From NCBI GenBank assembly GCA_018266765.1, contig JAFDZU010000050.1, positions 36,008 to 72,740 of the forward strand: 36,733 nucleotides of DNA, written 5' to 3'. The notes beneath the pieces are model-generated. The model searched no databases. It was given only the letters and a program-made list of their open reading frames with translations, and had not been told where the DNA came from. Below are positions 1 through 8,731 of the stretch, piece by piece. Position numbers and translations under genes: made by a program. The stretch comes from Bacteroidota bacterium. Its GTDB lineage: Bacteria > Bacteroidota > Ignavibacteria > Kapaibacteriales > UBA961. Position 1 is the stretch's first letter, and every line of letters begins with the position of its first letter.

Positions 1-69
1 GAAAACGAAGACATCGAGGCATTCCGCAAACGACTAAGGCGTGTAGAATTACAGAAGATTATGCGGTAA
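1..69 (+). CDS. C-terminal fragment of an unidentified protein
   Basis: An open frame enters from the left edge in frame 1 and stops at TAA 67-69, giving the last 22 residues of a protein. The tail is strongly charged (EDIEAFRKRLRRVELQKIMR) and looks helical. It is too short to assign to a family. The following gene starts about 100 nt later on the same strand, so the two are not tightly coupled. Confidence 0.5.
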   Translation, partial: ENEDIEAFRKRLRRVELQKIMR

Positions 70-103
70 ATTAAATTAAAATTTTCATTCAAATATTTCT
101 TTC

Positions 104-111
104 TATTTTTG
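104..111 (+). promoter_or_regulatory. possible Bacteroidetes-type -7 element
   Basis: The octamer TATTTTTG fits the Bacteroidetes -7 consensus TAnnTTTG and lies 55 nt upstream of the ATG at 167. No TTG or TTTG is seen at the expected -33 distance, so only half of the promoter is supported. In AT-rich DNA this octamer can occur by chance. Confidence 0.25.
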
Positions 112-166
112 CTTGATAGTAATATTTTCAATTAATTAAACAAACGTATACATTTTACAAATTACC

Positions 167-1138
167 ATGAGAATAATTCTAACGATTATATTCATAACTA
201 TTATATCTACAAGTCTAAAAGGACAAATCGTTCCGTCAGATTGTAATGCTCCTGATAGTATAATCACAAAATATAGAAACTATTCCGACCAACTTACCTT
301 ACGCAAAATATATCGGAACAATCTACTATTTACTGATAGTATTATTATCCCAAAAGTACACTCAGATACAATTTTAAAAGCACTGAATGCGGTTTTTAAT
401 GCAACTCTATTACCCTCTCGCGATACCGTTATTTCCATGTTTTCTATTTATGCTCTTCCTAAGATACAAATGAGGTCGTTTTTTGTTAGGGCAAACCCTA
501 ATTTAAGTTGGATGGAAGAACTCAAAAAGGGAAATATTCCATGTGGAGATTCTTTAATTGATAAATTAATCTCAAACTATAATTTAAAAACAAGGGGTTA
601 TCTTTTTAATGATGTAATAGTTTTTGAATCAGACAGAAATTATAATATCAAAGCATTAGAAAAGGAATTTAAATCAATTCCTGGTGTTATTTCTACTGAA
701 CCTAATTCATATTATGGCGATGGTAGTGATATAACGGATTCAATTTATTCAGATCATGTTCAACTACTTTATACTTATGGCTGGGGTGATTGCCCTTCAG
801 GATGTATATACAGAAGACATTGGAAATTCAAAGCATATTTTGATTGTTCCGTAGAATTCGTAGAAAGTTATGGAAATATATTACAAAAGACCGGTGTAAC
901 GGAATCTGTAAGGAATAGTATTCAAATCTACCCAAACCCTTTCAGCAGTTTTATAACGATAAACAGTGATAACAAACCTTATTATTATTCTATTTACAAT
1001 ATTTACGGGCAAAAAATTGCAGAGGGGAATTCTACCAAAAATCAAATTGAAAACGTAGAAAATTTATCAATTGGGTTATATTTTATTACTCTTAACGTAA
1101 ATGGAAAGACTTCAACTTTTAAAATAATAAAAGAATAG
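167..1138 (+). CDS. secreted protein with T9SS type A C-terminal sorting domain
   Basis: This 323-residue protein begins with a Sec signal peptide (MRIILTIIFITIISTSLKGQ, cleavage near residue 20). It ends in a type A T9SS sorting domain of about 75 residues that starts with the YPNPF motif and contains the usual 'YNIYGQKI' and 'LSIGLYFI' strands. It is therefore expected to cross the outer membrane by the type IX system and be attached to or released from the surface. A middle stretch near residues 155-180 (ALEKEF...IPGVISTEPN) resembles the propeptide/inhibitor I9-like module found in front of Bacteroidetes subtilases, but no protease domain follows. Next comes a Cys- and Trp-rich stretch (GDCPSGCIYRRHW) of unknown role. 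The gene stands alone, convergent with the broken lipoprotein gene that follows. Function unknown. Confidence 0.85.
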   Translation: MRIILTIIFITIISTSLKGQIVPSDCNAPDSIITKYRNYSDQLTLRKIYRNNLLFTDSIIIPKVHSDTILKALNAVFNATLLPSRDTVISMFSIYALPKIQMRSFFVRANPNLSWMEELKKGNIPCGDSLIDKLISNYNLKTRGYLFNDVIVFESDRNYNIKALEKEFKSIPGVISTEPNSYYGDGSDITDSIYSDHVQLLYTYGWGDCPSGCIYRRHWKFKAYFDCSVEFVESYGNILQKTGVTESVRNSIQIYPNPFSSFITINSDNKPYYYSIYNIYGQKIAEGNSTKNQIENVENLSIGLYFITLNVNGKTSTFKIIKE

Positions 1139-1206
1139 GTTTACTTATGTATTAGGATTGATATAAAGGAATATTTCTATAGATACCGACATACCAACAT
1201 CTTAAC

Positions 1207-1234
1207 ATTGGTTTCAAAACCAATTTACATTGGT
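1207..1234. repeat. alternating ATTGGT/ACCAAT repeat between convergent genes
   Basis: ATTGGT (1207-1212), ACCAAT (1219-1224) and ATTGGT (1229-1234) follow each other, so the central copy can pair with either neighbour to give a 6-bp stem with a 6- or 4-nt loop. The element overlaps the stop codon of the reverse-strand pseudogene. It could act as a weak terminator for the convergent pair, but no clear T-tract follows on either strand. Confidence 0.25.
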
Positions 1235-1811
1235 AAATTCTGTTATAGTTGTATCAATTCTTAGAATAGCAGTAGATTTATCACCGGGAATAAAATAATC
1301 TACACTTTTAGTTGAGAAAACTGCACTACCAAAATTATAACCATTATGAAAAGGTGGAAGCGAATCAGGAAACTTAATTTTTGCTGTATCTGTAATGTAG
1401 ATTATGGCTGAATTTTCCATTCTTCCATAGAATTTCAGTCCTTTAGTGATATCAGTTAATATATCATTCTGCTTTATACTATTATCAGTTAGAACAACAA
1501 AAGCAATTCCGGCTTCAGTTTTATAATAAAGTGCATTTACAGGCGGATTTTTTTCAAAATTAATAGTAAATGTATTGTCCGACTTATTAATCGAGCCTTC
1601 GCCATAAACATACACATAACCGGAATGCCCACCTACGATAAACCAGCCGGCAGTGAGTCGAGCATCGTCAGGACTTTTAATATTATTGGAATTATCTATT
1701 TTTCCATATATGGTTATACATAGGAGGAATAATCGGATCCGGATTTGTTGTATTACACGACATAACCTAAACAAGACTACAACAAATTATAAGTATGCAG
1801 ATGAATTTCAT
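1214..1811 (-). pseudogene. decayed lipoprotein gene (nonsense codon plus frameshift)
   Basis: Reading the reverse strand from ATG at 1811 gives a textbook lipoprotein signal, MKFICILIICCSLV-stop-VMSCNTTNPDPIIPP, interrupted by TAG at 1769-1767. A GGAG Shine-Dalgarno lies just upstream of the ATG. The same frame then hits TAA at 1694-1692. Removing one A from the A5 tract at 1703-1699 would join it smoothly (HIWK|IDNSNN) to a long open frame ending at TGA 1216-1214. That frame encodes about 160 residues of a beta-rich, exported-looking protein. The gene as it stands cannot make a full lipoprotein. An open frame from TTG 1774 exists, but its first 25 residues are unlike any export signal, so I do not take it as the true start. 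TAG ends other genes in this window, so recoding is unlikely. The family is not recognised. Confidence 0.7.
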
Positions 1812-1907
1812 AGAAGCTCCAAACGGTAGTAAAGGTTGAGAGTTTTAATCAATAATAATTTGCAAACTTAGGAATATATATGCTACTTCAACCTATTTGT
1901 AATAAAC

Positions 1908-2846
1908 TTACACATTCAGTTTTGTCCTGAAATATTCCAATGTTTTCAACAAACCTTCGCGCCGTTGAACATATGGTTTCCAGCCGAGAATTTTTTGTGC
2001 ACGGGTAATATCAGGTTGGCGGATTTTCGGGTCGTCCGCAGGTAAATCTTTAAATACAATTTCACTTGTTGAACCGGTTAACTCAATAATTTCTTTTGCC
2101 AAGTCAAGCATTGAAATTTCATCGGGATTACCAATATTGACAGGTTCATTTTCTTTGGACATCAATAGCCGGAAAATTCCTTCAACCAAATCATCCACAT
2201 AACAAATCGAACGTGTTTGACTTCCATCACCAAACACAGGAACAGGTTCATTTCTAATGGCTTGGGACATAAAAGCAGGGATTGCTCTTCCGTCTTCAAT
2301 TCTCATTCTTGGCCCATACGTATTAAAAATGCGAATAATACGAGTATCTACTCCATGATAACGATGATATGCCATTGTCATCGCCTCGGCAAAACGTTTG
2401 GCTTCGTCATAAACGCCACGCCAGCCAACAGGATTGACATTTCCCCAATAGTCTTCGGGTTGAGGATGAATAAGTGGATCGCCATATACTTCGCTTGTAC
2501 TTGCAATTAAAAAGCGTGCATTTTTTGCTTTGGCAAGTCCGAGTGCTTTATGAGTACCAAGCGAACCTACTTTGAGTGTTTGAATCGGAAATTTGAGATA
2601 ATCAATCGGTGAAGCAGGTGAAGCAAAATGAAGAATATAATTCACATCTCCGGCTACATAGGTGTAATTTGTTACGTCATGTTGGATGAATTCAAATCGT
2701 GGATGACCAATTAAATGAGCAATATTATCAGGTGAACCTGTGATAAAATTATCCATACAAATCACATCATATCCTTCATTAATAAACCTGTCGCACAAAT
2801 GTGAACCAAGAAATCCCGCACCGCCAGTTATCAGTATTCGAGCCAT
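1908..2846 (-). CDS. uxs: UDP-glucuronate decarboxylase (UDP-xylose synthase), SDR family
   Basis: This 312-residue cytosolic enzyme is an extended short-chain dehydrogenase. It oxidises UDP-glucuronate at C4 with bound NAD+, decarboxylates it and reduces the intermediate to UDP-xylose for surface polysaccharides. The Rossmann motif GGAGFLG is at residues 8-14. The STSEVYG strand (116-122) carries the catalytic Thr/Ser and the Glu (E119) typical of UXS. The YxxxK pair is Y146/K150 (YDEAK). The substrate-loop signature [11 protein letters not shown] (73-83) and NTYGPRM are diagnostic of the decarboxylase rather than of a generic 4-epimerase. Length matches bacterial UXS. It lies 50 nt downstream of a small membrane-protein gene on the same strand and may be cotranscribed with it. 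Confidence 0.9.
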   Translation of the reverse strand: MARILITGGAGFLGSHLCDRFINEGYDVICMDNFITGSPDNIAHLIGHPRFEFIQHDVTNYTYVAGDVNYILHFASPASPIDYLKFPIQTLKVGSLGTHKALGLAKAKNARFLIASTSEVYGDPLIHPQPEDYWGNVNPVGWRGVYDEAKRFAEAMTMAYHRYHGVDTRIIRIFNTYGPRMRIEDGRAIPAFMSQAIRNEPVPVFGDGSQTRSICYVDDLVEGIFRLLMSKENEPVNIGNPDEISMLDLAKEIIELTGSTSEIVFKDLPADDPKIRQPDITRAQKILGWKPYVQRREGLLKTLEYFRTKLNV

Positions 2847-2896
2847 TATAAGCTTTCTATTTTTTAATATTCAGTGGAATTATTAAGTTGTTGTTT

Positions 2897-3106
2897 TTAC
2901 TCCATTTCTGCGAGTTTCTTTTTCATTTTATTTGCAAAAACAATTATACCGACAAATGCAACGAACATAGAACCCGATGCAACTAAAAACAGCCATTCTT
3001 TAGAAATAAAATACCCGGCTAAAAAAGCAATTCCTGCTAAAAAATTGGCAACAGCCAGAGTTATTGTTGCTTTCTGAATTTTTGCGGCAACAGTTGATGA
3101 AGACAT
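2897..3106 (-). CDS. small two-helix membrane protein
   Basis: This 69-residue protein has two predicted transmembrane segments (about residues 15-34 and 38-58) and a Lys-rich C-terminus (NKMKKKLAEME). There is no signal peptide or recognisable domain. The ATG is the first in the frame and is preceded by an AAGGAAAA stretch that can serve as ribosome binding site. It probably heads a two-gene unit with the UDP-glucuronate decarboxylase 50 nt downstream. No function can be assigned; similar anonymous proteins are common in Bacteroidota and Ignavibacteria. Confidence 0.65.
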   Translation of the reverse strand: MSSSTVAAKIQKATITLAVANFLAGIAFLAGYFISKEWLFLVASGSMFVAFVGIIVFANKMKKKLAEME

Positions 3107-3315
3107 GTTGATTTTCCTTAGTTGTACGTAAATTTAAATGCAATTTACGAAATTTCTTTGCGTTTTATGGCTAAAGATTAGTTGAATTAGCTTTCAATCA
3201 TCATTACTTTCATAAATGAATAAGTACATTAATACTCGTATTTTTCATAAAGAAAGTGTATTTTAGTAATGTGCAGTAAAACGAAAGCTTTTATATCTAT
3301 TCTCAAAATAAATAA

Positions 3316-4233
3316 ATGTCCTTATTCGATGAAATAACCTCTTTGCCTTCCGAACAGAACAATCCCGATTCAGCTTTAATTGATACGTTTTCTACTGGTG
3401 AAATTTTAGAATGTATTAATAACGAAGATGCAAAAATTGCTTCAGCAGTTCGGAGAGAAATTCCATACATTGCTCAAGCTGTTGATGCAATTGTGGAACG
3501 GTTTCGACGAGGCGGACGGTTATTTTATGTTGGTGCGGGTACAAGCGGACGGCTTGGAATAGTGGATGCTTCGGAATGTCCACCCACGTTTGGCGTTTCA
3601 TCCGAAATGGTTCAAGGAATAATAGCAGGAGGCGCACCTGCAATGTTCAAGGCACAAGAAGGTGCGGAAGATTCTGATGAAAATGGAGCAGTTGAAATCC
3701 GTAATCGTGAAATTACATCAGATGATATTGTTTGTGGAATTGCAGCTTCCGGCAGAACACCATTTGTTCGTGGGGCTATCAATGAGGCACGCAATCGAGG
3801 CAGTTATACTATATTTATTTCGACCAATACCCGCGAGAATATAGCTCGTCTTGGAATTTCTGCCGATACCATGATTTGCCCTGCTGTCGGGGCAGAAGTT
3901 ATCACAGGTTCTACTCGCATGAAGTCGGGCACAGCCCAAAAATTAATATTGAATATGCTGACAACTGCCTCTATGATTCGGATTGGCAAAACGTATGGTA
4001 ATATCATGGTTGATGTTCAGCTAACCAATGCAAAACTCCGTGAACGTGCTAAATCAATACTTATGTCACTCACCGGAATTGACTATCATGCCGCAGAAAT
4101 ACTCCTTGAATCATCAGGCGGAAATGTTAAAACTGCTCTGGTTATGGAACTTGCAAATGTAGATGCGCTCACCGCTCAAAAACGACTCGATGAAAGTAAT
4201 GGATTTATTCGTAAAGCTATTGAGGGAAAATAA
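3316..4233 (+). CDS. murQ: N-acetylmuramic acid 6-phosphate etherase
   Basis: MurQ cleaves the D-lactyl ether of MurNAc-6-phosphate to give GlcNAc-6-phosphate, a step in peptidoglycan recycling in the cytoplasm. The 305-residue protein is full length. The SIS-domain phosphosugar loop VGAGTSGRLG starts at residue 72. The two catalytic glutamates of the E. coli enzyme (E83, E114) correspond to E87 in DASECPPTFG and E118 in EGAEDS, with the same 31-residue spacing. The GSTRMKSGTAQK motif typical of this family is also present. The C-terminal helical (UBA-like) segment is intact. No other recycling gene (anmK, murK, nagZ) adjoins it. No strong Shine-Dalgarno precedes the ATG, as is usual in this group of bacteria. 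Confidence 0.96.
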   Translation: MSLFDEITSLPSEQNNPDSALIDTFSTGEILECINNEDAKIASAVRREIPYIAQAVDAIVERFRRGGRLFYVGAGTSGRLGIVDASECPPTFGVSSEMVQGIIAGGAPAMFKAQEGAEDSDENGAVEIRNREITSDDIVCGIAASGRTPFVRGAINEARNRGSYTIFISTNTRENIARLGISADTMICPAVGAEVITGSTRMKSGTAQKLILNMLTTASMIRIGKTYGNIMVDVQLTNAKLRERAKSILMSLTGIDYHAAEILLESSGGNVKTALVMELANVDALTAQKRLDESNGFIRKAIEGK

Positions 4234-4311
4234 TCTATTTCTTCTCTCAAAATATTTAATTGTCGTAAAAGTCTTTTAGGGCGAATATTATACTGAACTT
4301 TTTAAGCAATT

Positions 4312-6582
4312 ATGAACGATAAAAAACCACTTGCACTTCAATTCATAAGAGGAGTCGGGCCGAAACGAGCTGAAGCATTAGCATCGGCAGGACTTTTAAC
4401 TGCTTCTGATATGCTTCGCTATTTTCCACGTTCTTATATTGACCGTAATACTGTAGTAACACTTGCAGAACTTGCCCAATCTCTTCGCAGAGATACACTT
4501 TTCAGTAATGATTCCTCTAAATTATCAGCAGAATTTTCTGTTAAAAATGAAATTACAGTTGTAGCTCGTATCAAGAAAATCCGCGAAAATTCTTTCGGTG
4601 GCGGTAAGCGATCTATGTTAATTATATCACTTTCTGATGAATCCGGCGGTTCGGCAGATATGGTTTTTTTTCAAATGGTAAATTACTTTAGAGTGGCTTT
4701 TAAAGAAGGAATGCTAGTAGTTGTAAGTGGTTTACCCGAATTTGAAGAGAAATACAGGAAAGTTTTATTTCATCATCCAGAAGTTCTAAGAATAGACGAA
4801 GAAGATGAGGAACTCTATAAAGAAGGGAAAATTATCCCTAAATATAAGATTACTCAAGCGATGAAAAATGTGCATCTTTCGATGCGCCAAATTCGCTCAA
4901 TAGTAGAGGAAGTAATAGAACAGGAAATTCCAAAAATAAAAGAAACTCTCCCCTCTTCTCTCCTTAAAAAATTAGCACTTCCGGCGATGTCCGAAGCGGT
5001 TCGACTGCTCCATTTTCCCGACTCAACTGATGCTGTGGAACGTGCTCGTTTCCGTATGAAATTCGAGGAACTTTTCTTTTTTGAAATAATGCTGGCACTT
5101 CGTAAAAGAGGTGTAAAAGTACTGGAACGAGGTGTTATCATTGACCCCAAAAGCACCAAAGCTCGCTTGCTATTAGATAATCTTCCATTTGAACTTACAT
5201 CTGCTCAAAAGCGTGTAATTCGGGAAATAGCAAGTGATTTTCAAAGCGGTAAACCTATGAACCGTCTGTTGCAAGGTGATGTAGGTTCAGGTAAAACTCT
5301 CGTCGCTCTTTTTGGAATGTTAATGGCAATAGACAGCGGTTATCAAACACTTTTGATGGCTCCTACTGAAATACTTGCCGAGCAACATTATCATACACTT
5401 AAGAATTTTCTGGACGGTTCAGGTATTGAAATTGTGCAGCTAATCGGTGGACAAAAAGCTAAAATGCGTCGTGAAATTAAAGAAAAAATAGTCACGGGTC
5501 AAGCCAATATTATAATTGGTACACATGCTCTTTTTAGTGGAAATTCGACTGATGTTTCTCGAACAGTTGATTATCACAAAGTTGGACTAATTGTCGTAGA
5601 TGAACAGCACCGTTTTGGAGTTATGCAACGTGCAAAACTACGTGAAATGGGTATTCAATCCCATTCAACAGACAAAACTTCTACAATGCCGATTTCCCCT
5701 CATATTTTAGTAATGAGCGCGACTCCAATTCCTCGCACACTTTCAATGACTGTTTATGGTGATCTTGATATTTCAGTCATAGACCAAATGCCTATTGGAC
5801 GAAAGTCAATTAAAACCCAAGTAGTTTTCGAGAGTAAATTAGATGAAACGATGGAGTTTATTCGTTCGGAAATTCGACGCGGACGACAAGCATATATCGT
5901 TTATCCACTTGTTGAAAAATCTGAGAAAGTAGAACTAAAATCAGCAGTTGAACATTACGAATATCTGCAAAGGGAAGTTTTCTCTGAATTTAAATTAGGA
6001 TTACTTCACGGGCAAATGTTTTGGTACGAAAAAGATGATGCAATGAAAGCATTCAAAAATAAAGAGTTTCATATATTAGTAGCGACAACTGTTGTTGAAG
6101 TAGGAATTGACGTTCCGAATGCAACGGTTATGCTAATTGAAAATGCCGAACGATTCGGTCTTTCCCAGCTTCATCAATTGCGTGGAAGAGTTGGGCGTGG
6201 TGGTGAGCAGTCATACTGTTTTCTGGCTACAAAAGACCATTTCAGATTTCTTTTAGGTAAAAAAGAGCAAGACCTAAGTGAAAGGAAAGCGTCAATTATT
6301 CGCCTTAAAACTATGGAAGAAACTACCGATGGATTTAAAATTGCCGAAGTTGATATGAAACTTCGTGGACCGGGAGATGTGATGGGAACACGCCAATCGG
6401 GCTTACCTGACTTTGAATTTACAGACTTAGTTCGCGATTTTGAGGTAATAGAAATTGCTAAACAAGAAGCATTTGCTCTCATTGATGCCGACCCTCATTT
6501 AAGAAAACCGGAACATGAAGAAACAAGAATTGAATTTTTGCGTCAATATGCAGGTGAAAAAGGATTTTTTGATGTAGCTTAA
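4312..6582 (+). CDS. recG: ATP-dependent DNA helicase RecG
   Basis: RecG is a superfamily 2 double-strand translocase that regresses stalled forks and processes Holliday junctions. Its N-terminal wedge/OB domain (about residues 60-190) includes the strand-separating region. Walker A is GDVGSGKT (322-329), motif II is DEQH (430-433), and motif III is MSATPIPRTL (468-477). The C-terminal helicase lobe carries the VVEVGIDVPNA and QLRGRVGRG motifs. The TRQSGLPDF segment near the end is the RecG-specific C-terminal module. At 756 residues it is somewhat longer than the E. coli protein (693), with an extra insertion before motif III (around SHSTDKTSTMPIS). It follows murQ by about 80 nt and may be cotranscribed. 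Confidence 0.97.
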   Translation: MNDKKPLALQFIRGVGPKRAEALASAGLLTASDMLRYFPRSYIDRNTVVTLAELAQSLRRDTLFSNDSSKLSAEFSVKNEITVVARIKKIRENSFGGGKRSMLIISLSDESGGSADMVFFQMVNYFRVAFKEGMLVVVSGLPEFEEKYRKVLFHHPEVLRIDEEDEELYKEGKIIPKYKITQAMKNVHLSMRQIRSIVEEVIEQEIPKIKETLPSSLLKKLALPAMSEAVRLLHFPDSTDAVERARFRMKFEELFFFEIMLALRKRGVKVLERGVIIDPKSTKARLLLDNLPFELTSAQKRVIREIASDFQSGKPMNRLLQGDVGSGKTLVALFGMLMAIDSGYQTLLMAPTEILAEQHYHTLKNFLDGSGIEIVQLIGGQKAKMRREIKEKIVTGQANIIIGTHALFSGNSTDVSRTVDYHKVGLIVVDEQHRFGVMQRAKLREMGIQSHSTDKTSTMPISPHILVMSATPIPRTLSMTVYGDLDISVIDQMPIGRKSIKTQVVFESKLDETMEFIRSEIRRGRQAYIVYPLVEKSEKVELKSAVEHYEYLQREVFSEFKLGLLHGQMFWYEKDDAMKAFKNKEFHILVATTVVEVGIDVPNATVMLIENAERFGLSQLHQLRGRVGRGGEQSYCFLATKDHFRFLLGKKEQDLSERKASIIRLKTMEETTDGFKIAEVDMKLRGPGDVMGTRQSGLPDFEFTDLVRDFEVIEIAKQEAFALIDADPHLRKPEHEETRIEFLRQYAGEKGFFDVA

Positions 6583-6630
6583 TTTACTTTAACTTTAATT
6601 TCATCTAAACTATTATCAGGATATATAATT

Positions 6631-7830
6631 ATGAATATTCGTTTGCTTGTTGCAGCTGTTGCACTTCTCCAATCATTTCCGTTGTTTGGCTGTAATCGTC
6701 CTACTCATAAAGAAAATGTTGCAGAAAAAATTGATTTTGTACTACCTGAATCAAAATCAGTTCCCAATCTTAACGCTGATATTACTTCCTCAAGACAAAA
6801 TGCGATAACGGAAGCAGTTAAAAAATGCAGTCCTGCAATTGTAGGTATAAGTATTACAGAGGTACAACAATTTTCTGCTGACCCATTTGGCGGAATGTTT
6901 ATGGATCCGTTTTTCCAACAGTTTATGCAAAATATCCCCAGAAGAATGTACAATCAGGAAATTCATGGGTTAGGTACGGGATTTCTGATTTCACCAGATG
7001 GGTATATTCTCACAAATGACCATGTTGCCGGTTCAGCAAAGAAAATTGTAATTACCATGACCAATGGTGAAAAATATGATGCAGAAATTATTGGTACCGA
7101 TAAAGTTGCTGATGTTGCATTACTCAAAATCAAGGGTAAAAATCTTCCGTATTTAAAATTTGCAAACTCTGATGATGTCATTATTGGCGAATGGGCTATT
7201 GCTTTTGGCAATCCATTCGGATTATTTGATATTAATGCAAAACCGACTGTAACCGTTGGGGTTATCAGCAATACAGGTGTTAGTTTTCCGCAAGAAGGGC
7301 GTGTTTATCGCAATATGATACAAACAGATGCAGCAATCAGTTCAGGTAATTCAGGGGGGCCGCTCGTTAATTCAAATGGAGAAGTAATCGGAATGAATAC
7401 CGTTATTTTTTCTACGGCACAAACGGGAAGAGGAGCAGGAAGTATTGGGATTGGTTTTTCGATACCTATTAATAGAGTAATGAAAACTGTGGATTTAATT
7501 AAAACCGGTGGAAAAGTTGATAGAGAATTTGTTCCTGGGTTGTTAGTTCAAGAGATTGATGAAGCAATGGCTCGGTCGTATCGATTAGATAAAAAAGATG
7601 GTGTAATAGTCGTTCAAATTACTCGAAATTCTGCCGCAGAAAAAGCAGGAATTGAACCCGGAGATATTATATTGGAAGTTGATGGAACAAAAATCAACCG
7701 AAGTGATGACCTTCAAGTTATTATATCTGATGGAAGCGTCGGGCAGACTTTAACTGTAGTTGTTCTTCGTGGAGATGAAAAATTGACTCGAAAAATGAAG
7801 CTCGAAAAAGCAGAAAAAGGCAGGCGATAG
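6631..7830 (+). CDS. HtrA/DegP-family serine protease with PDZ domain, lipoprotein
   Basis: This 399-residue protein is a trypsin-like periplasmic quality-control protease. The N-terminal signal ends in a lipobox, LFGC, so it is probably a membrane-tethered lipoprotein rather than a free periplasmic one. The catalytic triad is complete: H131 (TNDHVAG), D161 (VADVALLK) and S241 (GNSGGPL). One PDZ domain covers about residues 295-390 (AGIEPGDIILEVDG). The stretch between the lipid anchor and protease (residues 20-50) is a flexible linker. Having one PDZ, it is closer to DegS/HhoB-type architectures than to DegP with two. Its stop codon abuts the GTG of the next gene, suggesting translational coupling. 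The protease call is firm; the paralogue identity (degP/degQ/htrA) is not. Confidence 0.93.
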   Translation: MNIRLLVAAVALLQSFPLFGCNRPTHKENVAEKIDFVLPESKSVPNLNADITSSRQNAITEAVKKCSPAIVGISITEVQQFSADPFGGMFMDPFFQQFMQNIPRRMYNQEIHGLGTGFLISPDGYILTNDHVAGSAKKIVITMTNGEKYDAEIIGTDKVADVALLKIKGKNLPYLKFANSDDVIIGEWAIAFGNPFGLFDINAKPTVTVGVISNTGVSFPQEGRVYRNMIQTDAAISSGNSGGPLVNSNGEVIGMNTVIFSTAQTGRGAGSIGIGFSIPINRVMKTVDLIKTGGKVDREFVPGLLVQEIDEAMARSYRLDKKDGVIVVQITRNSAAEKAGIEPGDIILEVDGTKINRSDDLQVIISDGSVGQTLTVVVLRGDEKLTRKMKLEKAEKGRR

Positions 7831-8688
7831 GTGTATCCTATTTTATTGTTGCAACAACTCATAGCATCTAGTACTCATTTATTCGCAAAAAGTATCACAG
7901 CTTCCTTGCATCCCGCTTTAGTGGTTTTATTGCGAGGTGCATTTTCTTCTGCTGCTTACGGGATTTGGATGCTGTTTCAACGAAAGAAGTTACGTACGTT
8001 TGAGACGAGTGACATCATAGGTTTTCTGGTGCTTGGACTTATCAATATGCCGATAAATCAACTTATGTTTATTTGGGGAGTAAGTTATACAACAGCACCA
8101 AATGCGGCACTTGCTTATGCGCTTACTCCGGCGTTTGTCCTTATTATCGCTTCATCATTTTATGGCGAAAAAATTACTCGATGGAAATTGATTGGAATTA
8201 TTATAGCAATTATTGGGACAGTACTTGTTTTACTCGAACGAGGTTTAGAATTTAATTCTAAACATTTTTGGGGAAATATAATGGTATTGGGGGCAAGTTG
8301 TTCATGGGCTTTTTATACAACTCTCGGTAAAAAATTCGCCCAAAAATATGGAGCACTTCAATCTACTGCAATTACAATGATTTCAGGTTTTTTGCTTTAT
8401 TCTCCAATATTTGCATTGTTACCGGTCGAGTTTAATTTATCAATTGTTACGCCATTTAATTGGATACAATTGTTCTATCTTGGTGTGATAACATCCGGTG
8501 CCGGTTATGCTTTATGGTATTACGCCTTGACTAAAGGAGATGCAAGTAAGGTAGCTGTTTTTAACAACTTACAGCCGATTTTTACTACAATTCTTGCATA
8601 TATTTTTCTAGGAACACAACCGTCTGGGTTATTTATAGTGGGAGGAGCAATAGCGATTTTCGGTGTAATTCTCACACAACGAGGCTAA
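7831..8688 (+). CDS. EamA/DMT-superfamily transporter
   Basis: This 285-residue protein has about ten hydrophobic segments in two EamA-type halves, typical of RhaT/YdcZ-like drug/metabolite transporters of the inner membrane. Family-typical features are the positively charged loop after the second helix, GEKITRWKLIGIIIAIIGT at the end of the first repeat, and GYALWYYALTKGDASKVA with NNLQPIFTTI in the second. The substrate cannot be told from sequence; relatives export amino acids, nucleosides or sugars. The start is GTG, immediately after the TAG of the protease gene with no intervening base, and a weak purine-rich stretch (AAAGGCAGG) lies inside the end of that gene. It is probably translated by coupling. 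Confidence 0.88.
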   Translation: MYPILLLQQLIASSTHLFAKSITASLHPALVVLLRGAFSSAAYGIWMLFQRKKLRTFETSDIIGFLVLGLINMPINQLMFIWGVSYTTAPNAALAYALTPAFVLIIASSFYGEKITRWKLIGIIIAIIGTVLVLLERGLEFNSKHFWGNIMVLGASCSWAFYTTLGKKFAQKYGALQSTAITMISGFLLYSPIFALLPVEFNLSIVTPFNWIQLFYLGVITSGAGYALWYYALTKGDASKVAVFNNLQPIFTTILAYIFLGTQPSGLFIVGGAIAIFGVILTQRG

Positions 8689-8731
8689 AACTTTTTAGCG
8701 ATATTAAAACATATTAAGAAAGGAAATTTTG

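Noticed and set aside
1767-1769. TAG inside the lipoprotein signal read as a sense codon (stop recoding)
   Set aside because: TAG ends at least two normal genes here (1136-1138 and 7828-7830), and the same frame meets TAA at 1694-1692, so recoding would not rescue the gene.
1214-1774. Intact 186-residue protein from a TTG start
   Set aside because: Its first 25 residues are Arg/Leu-rich without an export signal, while the other frame gives a perfect lipoprotein leader; the gene is better read as broken.
4854-5159. Open frame on the reverse strand inside recG
   Set aside because: It opposes a clearly conserved helicase gene, has no ribosome site and no recognisable motif; it is a shadow.
8729-8731. 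TTG as start of the MBL hydrolase
   Set aside because: The ATG directly after it has the better spacing to AAGGAAA, and only one extra residue would be gained.
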